This document shows positions 16,374 through 25,189 of a stretch of DNA of 64,000 nucleotides, piece by piece. Every line of letters starts with the position of its first letter. The first letter of the stretch is position 1. Below the pieces are notes generated by a model. It was not told where the DNA came from, searched no databases, and saw only the letters and a program-made list of their open reading frames with translations. Position numbers and translations under genes: made by a program. The DNA lies in contig NZ_CP108054.1 of assembly GCF_036173125.1 (NCBI RefSeq), positions 868,001 through 932,000 of the forward strand, in the 5' to 3' direction. This DNA comes from Streptomyces sp. NBC_00286. GTDB lineage: Bacteria > Actinomycetota > Actinomycetes > Streptomycetales > Streptomycetaceae.

Positions 16374-18581
16374 TCACTGACGGTCGGGAGCGAGCACGGG
16401 TTCCGGCGGGGATGGGACAGGTGCGGCGACCTCCGTGCCGATGCGGGGCAGTCGGCGGTCGAGGGGACCGGGCAGCCACCAGGCGGCGCGGCCCAGCAAT
16501 GCCATGGCCGCGGGTACGAGCACCATCCGGACGATCGTGGCGTCGAGCACGATGGCCGTCGCCAGACCCAGGCCCATCATCTTGACGAGCGGTGAGGGGT
16601 TCACGACGAAACTGAGGAAGACCACCGTCATGATCAACGCGGCGGAGGTGATGACGCGGCCCGTGACCGCCATGCCGCGGGCCACCGACTCCTTGGGGTC
16701 ACCCGTGGCGTCGTACTCCTCGCGGACGCGCGAGAGCAGGAACACCTCGTAGTCCATGGACAGGCCGAAGAGAACGGCGAAGAAGATCGTCGGCATGGGT
16801 GAGGCGATCGGCAGGGTTTCCTCGAGGTTGAACAGCCCCCCGAGCCAGCCCCATTGGAAGACGGCCACGACGACGCCGTACGCGCCGCCGATGGACAGCA
16901 GGTTCATCACGGCGGCCTTCAGCGGTACCACGATGGAGCGGAACACCAGCATCAGCAGCAGGAACGACACCACGATGATCGCGGCGATGAACACCGGGAG
17001 TGTGTCGGCGAGTTGGCGGGTGAGGTCGTCGGTCATGGCGGTCAGGCCCGATACGGCGACGTTGTCGGGGACGACGTCGCGGATGCGTTCGAGGGTGTCG
17101 GAGGTCGCGGCGTCCGCGGGGGCGGTGGCGGGGAGCGTGGGCAGGACGACGGTGTCCCCCGCCGCGGAGATCTGGGGCTCGCCGACCGACGCGATGCCGG
17201 GGTCGTCGGCGAGGCGGCGGGACAGTTCGGGGATGCCCTCGGCGTCCACGCCGGGGCTGCGCAGGTCGGCGACGATCAGCAGCGGGGCGTTGAAGCCGGG
17301 GCCGAAGCCCTCCGCCAGCAGGTCGTAGGCGCGGCGGTGGGTGGTGGTGGTCGCGTCGTCGCCGGCGTCGGGGAAGCCCGTCTCCATGCTCAGCGCCGGG
17401 AGCGCCAGCGCCACCAGCGCCGCGGACGCGGCGAGCAGGTACGGCCACGGCCGGCCGGAGACGCGGTGGGCGAATCGCCACCATGCCGTGTTCTCGGGGT
17501 TCTTGACGTTCTTGAGATTCTCGGGGTTATCGGGCTTGTCGGGGTTCTTCGCCCGGCGCGTACGGAAGCTTCGGCGCCGCCCCTTGTGGATGCGATCCCC
17601 CAGCAGGGCCAGCAGTGCGGGCAGCAGCGTCATCGCGGTCGCCACGGCGAACAGTACGACCAGCGACGTACTCAGACCGATCGAGGTCAGAAAGCCCAGG
17701 CCGGTCAGTGCGAGTGCGGTCATCGCCACGAGGACGGTGCCGCCGGCGAACAGGACGGCCGCGCCCGACGATGCCATGGCGTTCGACAGAGCGGTGGAGT
17801 TGTCCTGGCCGGCAGCGCGGTTCTCGCGGTAGCGGGCCATGATGAACAGGGCGTAGTCGATGCCGACGCCCAGGCCGATCATCGCGCCGATCGTGGGGGC
17901 GGCGGTGGAGACGTCCAGCGCATGGGCCAGCAGCGTGATGCCGCCCAGTCCGGCGGCGACGGCGACGAGGGCGAGCGCGATCGGCACCAGCGCGGCCACG
18001 ATCGTGCCGAACGCGACCACCAGGATGACCAGAGCGGCCAGCAGACCCGCCGCTTCCGCGCCCGAGGTCGGCGTCTCGGCGTTGATGAAGACGGTGTCGC
18101 CGCCGAGTTCGGCGACGACACCGTCGCCGCGTACGGGTTCGATCACGCCGCTCAGGGCATCGATCTGCTCGGGACTCACCTCCATCGTCGGTACGTCGAA
18201 GGTGACTTGGGCGTAGCCGATCCGTCCGTCGGGCGAGACCGTACCGGCGGTGAAGGGATCGGCGACCGTGGCGACGTGCTCGACCTCGGCGATCCGGGCG
18301 ACCGCCGCCTCGATGGCGGGCCGGTGGCGGTCGATCCGCTCCCCTTCCGGCGCGGCGAACACCGCCATGGCGTTGCCGCCGGAGGCTTCGGGGAACCGCT
18401 CTTCGAGCAGTTCCATCGCCTCCTCGCTCTGGCTGCCGGGAGCGACGAGGTCGTCGACGAACGAGCCACCGGCCAGGCCGGCCAGTGGCAGCACGAGGAC
18501 CAGAGCGGCCAGCCAGGAGGCGATGGTCACCCATGGCCGGCGGGCGCTCGCGTCGCCGATGCGGCGCGTGACGTGGTTCAT
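16374..18581 (-). CDS. MMPL/RND family transporter
   Basis: A 735-residue export protein starting at ATG 18581 with AGGAGC just upstream; longer in-frame starts fall in the repeat array and are rejected. It has the usual two-fold layout: TM1 (WLAALVLVLPLAGLAGG), a large periplasmic loop with SQSEEAMELLEERFPE, a five-TM block with GLGVGIDYALFIMARYREN, a cytoplasmic Lys/Asn-rich linker (NPDKPDNPENLKNVKNPEN), a second loop, then a final TM block with GLSMDYEVFLLSRVREEY. These GxxxDY motifs supply the proton-relay aspartates. MMPL proteins export lipids or antibiotics. It is divergent from a two-component system, which may control it. Confidence 0.9.
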   Translation of the reverse strand: MNHVTRRIGDASARRPWVTIASWLAALVLVLPLAGLAGGSFVDDLVAPGSQSEEAMELLEERFPEASGGNAMAVFAAPEGERIDRHRPAIEAAVARIAEVEHVATVADPFTAGTVSPDGRIGYAQVTFDVPTMEVSPEQIDALSGVIEPVRGDGVVAELGGDTVFINAETPTSGAEAAGLLAALVILVVAFGTIVAALVPIALALVAVAAGLGGITLLAHALDVSTAAPTIGAMIGLGVGIDYALFIMARYRENRAAGQDNSTALSNAMASSGAAVLFAGGTVLVAMTALALTGLGFLTSIGLSTSLVVLFAVATAMTLLPALLALLGDRIHKGRRRSFRTRRAKNPDKPDNPENLKNVKNPENTAWWRFAHRVSGRPWPYLLAASAALVALALPALSMETGFPDAGDDATTTTHRRAYDLLAEGFGPGFNAPLLIVADLRSPGVDAEGIPELSRRLADDPGIASVGEPQISAAGDTVVLPTLPATAPADAATSDTLERIRDVVPDNVAVSGLTAMTDDLTRQLADTLPVFIAAIIVVSFLLLMLVFRSIVVPLKAAVMNLLSIGGAYGVVVAVFQWGWLGGLFNLEETLPIASPMPTIFFAVLFGLSMDYEVFLLSRVREEYDATGDPKESVARGMAVTGRVITSAALIMTVVFLSFVVNPSPLVKMMGLGLATAIVLDATIVRMVLVPAAMALLGRAAWWLPGPLDRRLPRIGTEVAAPVPSPPEPVLAPDRQ

Positions 18582-18631
18582 GGTGGTGGCTCCTGAGGGA
18601 CGGGTGCCGGCTGAGGGCACGTGTCGGCTGA

Positions 18632-18932
18632 GCTCGGGTGGGTGGGTTGCCAGCCGGCCACAACTGTTGGCTGGGCTCCCGTGGGTGGGTTGCCGACCGG
18701 CGACAACTGTCGGGCGGGCTGCGGTGGTTGGGGGCAGACCGGCGAGAGCTGCCGGGCCGACTCCCGTGGTTGGGCGGCCGACCGGCCTCAACTGCCGGGC
18801 GGGCTCCGGTGGTTGGGATTCCCGGCTGGCGACAACTGCCAGCTGGGCTCCCGTAGTTGGCTACCGACCGGCCACAACTGCCGACCGGCTGGGCTCCCGT
18901 GGTCGGCTGCCGACCGGCCTCAACTGATCGGC
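18632..18932. repeat. Seven imperfect tandem repeats of about 43 bp upstream of the MMPL gene
   Basis: Unit borders read 18632, 18675, 18718, 18760, 18803, 18847 and 18893, each opening with GCTCCCGTGGTTGG or a close variant and ending near CAACTGCCGGGCGG. Unit length varies from 42 to 46 bp, so the array is not codon-phased. Each unit can fold: CCCG pairs with CGGG, GGTTG with CAACT, and GGCCG with CCGGCC. The array starts 51 bp from the MMPL start codon, in its leader or promoter, and about 250 bp from the divergent kinase gene. Copies differ at many positions, so this is an old array. There are no unique spacers, so it is not CRISPR. Confidence 0.9.
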
Positions 18933-19185
18933 GTTCGGCGGCAGCAGGAGTGAGCAGTCCCATCGTGGGAGACGGCAGCGGTGCCGTCTCCCACCGCACG
19001 GCGGGTTCCGTCCTCCGGCGCGCGGCGGGGAGACCCGTACGGCGCCTCCTGCCGGCGGCGGAGACCGTATCCGTCCCCAGGCGGGTGACGGTGCCTACGA
19101 GCCGGATTTACGATGACGTGCCCGGTGCGTCCCGATGACCTGCACCGTCCCACCAGGGCACCGGACGCCTCTTGTTGGAGCGACG

Positions 19186-20394
19186 ATGAATCGCAGGGCG
19201 CCGCATGCCGAGACGCCGGGCCGCAGCATGCCGCGCAGGTTCCGCGGCCCGTTCACGCGCTGGCCGCGCGGCGCGGACGCCGTCCTCGCGGTGGCGCTGT
19301 TCCTGCCGACGATGCTCCTTGAGGAAGGCCCGGGGGACACGATGGTCGTCCGCCCGGTCTCGGACATCCTCCATCCGGCCCTCATGCTCATCCTGGTGGC
19401 CGGCGCGGCGCTCTACCGGCGTCGGAGGAGTCCGGTCGCGGTGCTGTTCGTGGCGCTCGTCGCGTGGGCCGGGACGCTGGGAAGCAGCCACTCCACCCTG
19501 GGCGGGATGGTGATCGTCGCGCTGTACAGCGTCGGGCGGCACGCCGACGACAACCGATGGGGCCCTCTTGGCGTCGTCGCGGCCATCGCCGCGGTCACGA
19601 TCGACGGCCTCCTCCTTTCCGTCCCCTGGGGGAACATCGGCTTCGGCGCCTTCGTCATGTCCGGCGCTTGGTACCTCGGCCGGCGCCTACGTCTTCGCGC
19701 CTTGCGCGCCGCCTGGCTCCTGAGGGAACAGGCCGCCGAGGCACGGCGGGTCGTGACCGAGGAGCGCACCCACATCGCCCGGGAACTGCACGATGTGGTC
19801 GCCCACCGGGTGAGCATGATGACGGTGCAGGCCGGCGCGGCCCGGATGGTGGCCGCCGAGGATCCGCAGGGCGCCCTGGAGGCGATGGCGGCGGTGGAGG
19901 AGGCGGGACGCCAGGCGCTGGACGAACTGCGGCACCTGCTGGGAGTGTTGCGGCCGGACTCCGAGCGCGACGGTCTGGGGCCCCAGCCGGGTCTGGCCGA
20001 TCTGCCCCGGCTCGTGGCCGAGGTCCGCGACGCGGGCCTCGACGTCTCGGTCACCAACGGCATCCGGGACCCTCTTCCGGCCCGCGTCGACCTCTCGGCG
20101 TACCGCATCGTCCAGGAGGCCCTGACCAACGTGCTCAAACACAGCGGACCGCGCACGCACGCCCATGTGCATCTGCGCGACGAAGGCGACGGCCTCACCA
20201 TCGAGGTGCTCGACGACGGTCACGGCGCCGCCGTCCAGGCTGTACCGGCCGCACACAAGGGCCCGCCCGGCCACGGCATCGTCGGCATGCGGGAAAGAGC
20301 CCACCTGCTCGGCGGAAGCCTCGACGCCCAGCCGCGTCCCGGCGGCGGATTCCGGCTCACCGCCCGTCTGCCCGTCAAGGGGGAGCCCGCGTGA
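19186..20394 (+). CDS. Sensor histidine kinase, NarL/DesK type (HisKA_3)
   Basis: A 402-residue membrane kinase starting at ATG 19186 after GGAG. Residues about 20-160 contain four to five TM helices with short loops, so there is little extracellular sensor. The dimerisation/phosphoacceptor box is ERTHIARELHDVVAHRVSMM with His near residue 202. The linker LDELRHLLGVLR is typical of the family. The HATPase part shows YRIVQEALTNVLKHS, VLDDGHG and GHGIVGMRERAHLLGG. It pairs with the response regulator that overlaps its stop codon. Confidence 0.9.
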   Translation: MNRRAPHAETPGRSMPRRFRGPFTRWPRGADAVLAVALFLPTMLLEEGPGDTMVVRPVSDILHPALMLILVAGAALYRRRRSPVAVLFVALVAWAGTLGSSHSTLGGMVIVALYSVGRHADDNRWGPLGVVAAIAAVTIDGLLLSVPWGNIGFGAFVMSGAWYLGRRLRLRALRAAWLLREQAAEARRVVTEERTHIARELHDVVAHRVSMMTVQAGAARMVAAEDPQGALEAMAAVEEAGRQALDELRHLLGVLRPDSERDGLGPQPGLADLPRLVAEVRDAGLDVSVTNGIRDPLPARVDLSAYRIVQEALTNVLKHSGPRTHAHVHLRDEGDGLTIEVLDDGHGAAVQAVPAAHKGPPGHGIVGMRERAHLLGGSLDAQPRPGGGFRLTARLPVKGEPA

Positions 20395-21068
20395 GCATCC
20401 GCGTCGTCGTGGCCGACGACCAGGCGCTGGTACGGCGCGGCTTCGCCATGATTCTCCGCGTCCACCACGACATCGAGGTCGTGGCCGAGGCGGGCACCGG
20501 CCTCGAGGCCGTCGAGGCAACACGGCGGCACCGACCGGACGTGATCCTCATGGACATCCGCATGCCCGAGATGGACGGCCTCGAGGCGACCTCCCGGATC
20601 CTTCAGGAAGCCGACTGGGGTCCCCGGGTACTGATCCTGACCACGTTCGACCCGGACGAGTACGTCTACGAGGCGCTGCGCTCCGGCGCCAGTGCCTTCG
20701 TACTGAAGGACATTCCCCCGGAGCAACTGGCCACCGCCGTACGCACCGTGGCCGAGGGCGGGACGCTGCTGGCCCCCTCGATCACCCGGCGCTTCATCGA
20801 CCGGTTCACACAGCGCCGTACGGTCAACACCACCGTCGCGGCCCGCCTGGAACGGCTCACCGTCCGCGAACGCGAGATCATGACCGCCGTCGCCCGAGGC
20901 GCGAGCAACGCGGAAATCGCCGACCAGCTCGTCATCGGCCCCGCCACCGTCAAATCACATGTGTCGAGCATCCTCACCAAGCTCGGGCTGCGCGACCGCA
21001 TCCAGATCGTGATCTGCGCCTACGAAAGCGGCCTCATCGAAGCGGGCGACCACGACGTCGGGCACTGA
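20391..21068 (+). CDS. Response regulator, NarL/LuxR family
   Basis: A 225-residue regulator with a GTG start overlapping the kinase stop (GTGA). The receiver domain has Asp9/Asp10, the phospho-acceptor Asp55 in VILMDIRMPEMDG, the switch Thr in LILTTFD and Lys in FVLKDI. The C-terminal LuxR-type HTH is LTVREREIMTAVARGASNAEIADQLVIGPATVKSHVSSILTKLGLRDRIQ. Likely targets are the divergent MMPL gene and its own operon, but this is only positional. Confidence 0.9.
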   Translation: MSIRVVVADDQALVRRGFAMILRVHHDIEVVAEAGTGLEAVEATRRHRPDVILMDIRMPEMDGLEATSRILQEADWGPRVLILTTFDPDEYVYEALRSGASAFVLKDIPPEQLATAVRTVAEGGTLLAPSITRRFIDRFTQRRTVNTTVAARLERLTVREREIMTAVARGASNAEIADQLVIGPATVKSHVSSILTKLGLRDRIQIVICAYESGLIEAGDHDVGH

Positions 21069-21168
21069 GCTACGGGCCTGCTCTGTGGCTGGTCGTAAGC
21101 GCTCAACAGGCGCTCGAAGCACTGGTTGTTCACCCGGCCGTGGGCACCGCGCAGACCGCGATGCGGAG

Positions 21169-21285
21169 ATGAGGCGATGGGAGCGGCCCGGGCAGACGTC
21201 GTGGAGCGGCGAGGTCACAGTGCGGCACCGGGACGGTCGCCATGTGGCCGTAGCTCTGCTCGCGTTACCGCTGTCGGGTTCGCAG
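21169..21285 (+). pseudogene. Possible PAS-domain fragment
   Basis: A short open stretch encodes WERPGQTSWSGEVTVRHRDG and RHVAVALLALPLSG, resembling the WxGEvxxRRrDGrxxxxxlxvxPL strand pattern of PAS domains in actinobacterial SpoIIE phosphatases. Nothing complete surrounds it. Treated as a remnant with low confidence. Confidence 0.35.
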
Positions 21286-21349
21286 GGCCGTACGCAGCGG
21301 ATGCTGTCGGCCGCCGGATCGGTGCGGCCACGCCGGTCCGGGGCGTCAG

Positions 21350-21432
21350 TTACTGATCGCGGGCATGCTGCGCTGGTAGCGGGTGTCCGTGAGCTGGGAG
21401 ACGAGGAACGCGGCGATGTCCGCTCGGGTCAA
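21350..21432 (-). pseudogene. C-terminal remnant of an NAD(P)H-binding (NmrA/SDR-like) oxidoreductase
   Basis: The minus strand reads LTRADIAAFLVSQLTDTRYQRSMPAISN followed by a stop at 21350-21352. This is the usual last helix and tail of NAD(P)H-binding family proteins. The rest of the gene is missing; the DoxX gene begins 2 bp away. It marks a deletion junction. Confidence 0.6.
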
Positions 21433-21433
21433 A

Positions 21434-21805
21434 TCAGAAGGAGTAGGGGCCGAAACGGCCCCAGGCGACCACGGCGGCCAGGGCCAGCAGGACGGCGTTG
21501 AAGACGATCGCCGAGGGTTCCTTGCGGCGGGCGTGGGTGATCGCGGCGAGGATCATCGTGATGACCAGGCCGGTCGCGGCCAGCGGGGTGAGGACGGGAG
21601 CGATGTCGGTGGCCGCGGGCAGGATCAGCCCGAGGGCGGCGGCGAACTCGACGATGCCGATGAAGCGGACGGTGGCGGGCGAGAAGTCGGCGACCCAGGG
21701 CAGCTTCTCGACGAGCTTGTCCTTGGGCTGGGTGGACTTCATGACACCGGCCATGGCGAACATGGCGGCGAGGACGGCCTGGAGTATCCAGAGGAAGACG
21801 TTCAT
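21434..21805 (-). CDS. DoxX family membrane protein
   Basis: A 123-residue four-helix membrane protein: MNVFLWILQAVLAAMFAMAGVMK, then WVADFSPATVRFIGIVEFAAALGLILP, a third helix VLTPLAATGLVITMILAAITHARR, and NAVLLALAAVVAWGRFGPY. The pattern and length fit DoxX/DoxD-like proteins, which are linked to redox stress but mostly uncharacterised. It is the last gene of a probable three-gene operon with the SDR and quinone-oxidoreductase genes. Confidence 0.85.
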   Translation of the reverse strand: MNVFLWILQAVLAAMFAMAGVMKSTQPKDKLVEKLPWVADFSPATVRFIGIVEFAAALGLILPAATDIAPVLTPLAATGLVITMILAAITHARRKEPSAIVFNAVLLALAAVVAWGRFGPYSF

Positions 21806-21927
21806 GGGGGCGGAGATCCTTCGGGTGGGGCGGGGAGGGGAGAAGAGGGAAAAGAGGCAAGCGGGAGTGTTCGCCGCCCGTGGGCGGCGAACCGTGTTCC
21901 GACGGACGTCAGCCGTTGAAGCGGATG

Positions 21928-22608
21928 TCAGGCGGTGAAGATGGCCTCGGGCTGGTTTCGGCCTTCGTAGAGCTCCCAGTACAGGGGGGCGATCTGCTCG
22001 GGAGTGGCGGAGGGAATGCCCTCGGGGCCGCCGTCGCCGATCCAGACGCTGATCGCCACATGCGCGGCGTGGACACCGCTGTCCGCGAGTTCCTTGTGCA
22101 GGTTGAGCACCCAGTTGCGCAGCGCCGCGGACGCGGCGTTGACGTTGCCGAACATCGGGTTGGGGTCGACGGAGCCTCCGCCGGTGGTGAACAGCAGAGT
22201 CCCGGCTCCGGCCTCCCGCATGGCGGGCAGCACGGCGCCGGCTGCGGCGATCGCGCCGTAGAAGTTGTACTCGATCTGCGGCTGCAGGTTCTCCACCGTG
22301 GACTCGCTCGGGCTGGCCACAGTGAACCCGGGCACCGGCGAGTGCGGCGCCGGGGAGTACTCCAGTACGTCGATTCCGCCGAAGTGGGTCTTCACCGCGT
22401 CGAGTGCCTCCGTGAGGGAGGGCCGGTCCAGGACGTCGGCGGGGAACGCGGCGGCCGTGATGCCCTCCTGGCCGAGCTGGTCGACGAGGGCGTCCAGCTT
22501 CTCCTTCGTACGGGCGATGAGGGCGACGTCGAAGCCGCGCTTGCCGAATGTGCGGGCGATGGCCAGGCCCATGCCGGGGCCGGCGCCGATGATGGCGATC
22601 GTGGGCAT
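21928..22608 (-). CDS. SDR family oxidoreductase lacking the catalytic tyrosine
   Basis: A 226-residue Rossmann protein with an N-terminal GAGPGMG cofactor loop and a first strand MPTIAIIGAG. The place where SDR enzymes have the Ser...YxxxK triad reads TTGGGSVDPNPMFGNVNAASAALRNW, so Tyr and Lys are absent. Many actinobacterial SDR-like proteins share this atypical form and may only bind nucleotide. It lies between the oxidoreductase (22644-23540) and DoxX and is probably co-regulated by the divergent TetR gene. Confidence 0.85.
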   Translation of the reverse strand: MPTIAIIGAGPGMGLAIARTFGKRGFDVALIARTKEKLDALVDQLGQEGITAAAFPADVLDRPSLTEALDAVKTHFGGIDVLEYSPAPHSPVPGFTVASPSESTVENLQPQIEYNFYGAIAAAGAVLPAMREAGAGTLLFTTGGGSVDPNPMFGNVNAASAALRNWVLNLHKELADSGVHAAHVAISVWIGDGGPEGIPSATPEQIAPLYWELYEGRNQPEAIFTA

Positions 22609-22643
22609 GATCAGATCTCTCTTCGTGAAGGGGTAAAGGGTGC

Positions 22644-23540
22644 TCAGGAGCAGGAGATGGCGAGCTTGCCGAGGGCGCCGGAACCGAACGCGGCGAACGC
22701 CTCCGGAGCCTGCTCGAGCGGGTAGACGGCGGTTACCGGCACCCGCAGCGGGCCGGAGGCGACGCCTTCGGCCAGCGCGCTGAGGGTCTGCGCGTTCGGG
22801 TCGGCCATCAGGACGTGGACGGTGACGTCCTGGCCCTCGACGCTGGCGGGGTCGAAGCCGGCGGTGGAGACGAGCCTCCCGCCGGGCCGCAGCAGGCCCG
22901 CGAGCAGAACACCGTCGCCGGCCAGGTGCACCAACGCGTCCACCCCGCCGGGCGCGAGCGCGCTGACCTGAGCCTCCAGGTCGCCGGCGTAGTCGACCAG
23001 GTGCACCTCGGCGTCGGTCAGTCCGGCGACGAACTCCGCCAGCGCGCCGGGGCGGGCGGTGGCGATCACCTTGGCACCACGGGCCACGGCAATCTGCACG
23101 GCCAGCGCACCGACGCCGCCGGTCGCACCGGAGATGAGCACGGTCTCGCCCTTGTCCAGGGCCACGGCGTTCAGGCTGTCCAGCGCGGCGGTCCCGGCCA
23201 GACCCAGTGCTCCGGCGTCTCGCACGCTCAGTCCCTCGGGGATGGGCACGACTCCGTGGGCGGCGGGGACGGTGACGTACTCCGCGAGCGAACCGGTGCC
23301 CAGGTACGGCTTCGCCACCACGCCGGAGACCGCGTCGCCCACCGCGAAGCCGTCCACGCCGTCACCGAGCGCCTCGACGGTCCCCGCGAAGTCCTTGCCC
23401 ACCACCAAGGGGAAACGGTGCTCCGTCATCCCCTGCAGGTAGCCGGCGGCGGTGGCGACGTCGAAGCCGTTCAAGGAGGCGGCGGCCACCTTCACCAGCT
23501 GCTCACCGGCCGCCGGGCGCGGGGTTTCGAGTTCGGTCAC
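22644..23540 (-). CDS. NADP-dependent quinone oxidoreductase-like protein; N-terminus shifted out of frame
   Basis: Medium-chain dehydrogenase (zinc-free quinone-oxidoreductase type): LVKVAAASLNGFDVATAAGYLQG, FPLVVGKDFAGTVEALGDGVDGFAVGDAV, the AGTAAL region, GATGGVGALAVQIAVARGAKVIATA cofactor motif, and a C-terminal APEAFAAFGSGALGKLAIS. From GTG 23540 the protein has 298 residues. However, an ATG at 23581 begins MRAVTLEAVPGAPR in another frame. That is exactly the missing N-terminus of this family, and it meets the main frame at a GGGGCCCC run (23544-23551). One base appears lost there, by mutation or sequencing error. If the GTG start is used, the protein lacks about 13 residues. Confidence 0.8.
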   Translation of the reverse strand: MTELETPRPAAGEQLVKVAAASLNGFDVATAAGYLQGMTEHRFPLVVGKDFAGTVEALGDGVDGFAVGDAVSGVVAKPYLGTGSLAEYVTVPAAHGVVPIPEGLSVRDAGALGLAGTAALDSLNAVALDKGETVLISGATGGVGALAVQIAVARGAKVIATARPGALAEFVAGLTDAEVHLVDYAGDLEAQVSALAPGGVDALVHLAGDGVLLAGLLRPGGRLVSTAGFDPASVEGQDVTVHVLMADPNAQTLSALAEGVASGPLRVPVTAVYPLEQAPEAFAAFGSGALGKLAISCS

Positions 23541-23643
23541 CGCGGGGCCCCGGGGACGGCCTCCAGTGTCACGGCACGCATAGCACTCACCTGTCCAAGA
23601 AAGTGAAACGGCCTTCCCGCTTCTGTGGTGCCACCATAACCAC

Positions 23644-23665
23644 AAGTGGACCTCCCGTTCCACTT
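23644..23665. promoter_or_regulatory. Inverted-repeat operator between the TetR gene and the oxidoreductase operon
   Basis: AAGTGGA (23644-23650) and TCCACTT (23659-23665) form perfect 7-bp arms 8 bp apart, 16 bp before the TetR start codon, in the divergent promoter region. This is the expected place for an autoregulated TetR operator. A further partial half-site, AGAGTGGAGA, lies at 23670-23679. Confidence 0.65.
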
Positions 23666-23680
23666 CGGTAGAGTGGAGAC

Positions 23681-24367
23681 ATGAGTGCACCTGCCGAACC
23701 CCCGCGCCAGCAGCCCGAGCAGAGTCTGCGCATCGATGCCGAACGCAACCGAGAGCGCATCCTGGCCGCCGCCCGCCGCCTGTACGCCACCGAGGGCCTG
23801 GGCGTCTCCATGGCCTCCGTCGCCCGCGAGGCGGGCGTGGGCAAGGCCACCCTCTCCCGCCGCTTCGCCGACCGGGAGGAACTGATCACCGCGGTCTTCG
23901 CCGACCGCATGGACGCCTACGCCGAAGCCGTCACCGAAGCCCTCGCCGACCCCGATCCCTGGCACGGCTTCATCGGCTACATCGAAGCCGTCTGCGCCAT
24001 GCAGGCCGCCGACCGCGGCTTCGCCGACGTCCTGACCATGACCTTCCCCGCCGCCAAGGCTCTGGAAGCACGACGCACCGAGGCGTACAACGGCTTTGTC
24101 GAACTCATCGGCCGCGCCCAGGCCACCGGATGCCTGCGCGACGACTTCACCTCTCAGGACCTGGTCGTCCTGCTGATGGCCAACGCCGGCGTCGTCGCCG
24201 CCACCGGCGACGCGGCTCCCGATGCCTGGCGCCGCCTGGTCGGCCAGATGCTCCGCGCCTACGCCACCCCGGGAACAGAAATCCCACCCTTGCCGCCGGC
24301 TCCCGCGCCCCGCGCCCTCTACCGCGCCATGATCCGACTCACCCGCCCCACATCAGGCGCCCCCTGA
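23681..24367 (+). CDS. TetR family transcriptional regulator
   Basis: A 228-residue repressor with N-terminal HTH RIDAERNRERILAAARRLYATEGLGVSMASVAREAGVGKATLSRRFADREELITAVF and a helical ligand-binding domain that includes the AVCAMQAADRGFADVLT stretch common in this subfamily. It is divergent from the oxidoreductase-SDR-DoxX operon and probably represses it through the inverted repeat at 23644-23665. The ligand may be an electrophile or oxidant, judged only from the enzyme types. Confidence 0.9.
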   Translation: MSAPAEPPRQQPEQSLRIDAERNRERILAAARRLYATEGLGVSMASVAREAGVGKATLSRRFADREELITAVFADRMDAYAEAVTEALADPDPWHGFIGYIEAVCAMQAADRGFADVLTMTFPAAKALEARRTEAYNGFVELIGRAQATGCLRDDFTSQDLVVLLMANAGVVAATGDAAPDAWRRLVGQMLRAYATPGTEIPPLPPAPAPRALYRAMIRLTRPTSGAP

Positions 24368-25083
<716 letters not shown>

Positions 25084-25189
25084 CCACCCCGCGCAGCCCC
25101 CACACACAGCTCATCCGGCCCCAGCCGCTGCACGATCGAAACCACGACCGGCAGACGAGCGATCCAAATGAGAAGACGCCTAAGGCCGC

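Noticed and set aside
16854..18596. 580-codon plus-strand frame opposite the MMPL gene
   Set aside because: Gly/Arg/Asp-rich shadow without motifs; the minus strand carries all MMPL signatures.
18632..18932. CRISPR array
   Set aside because: Units are contiguous and diverged with no unique spacers, and no cas genes are nearby.
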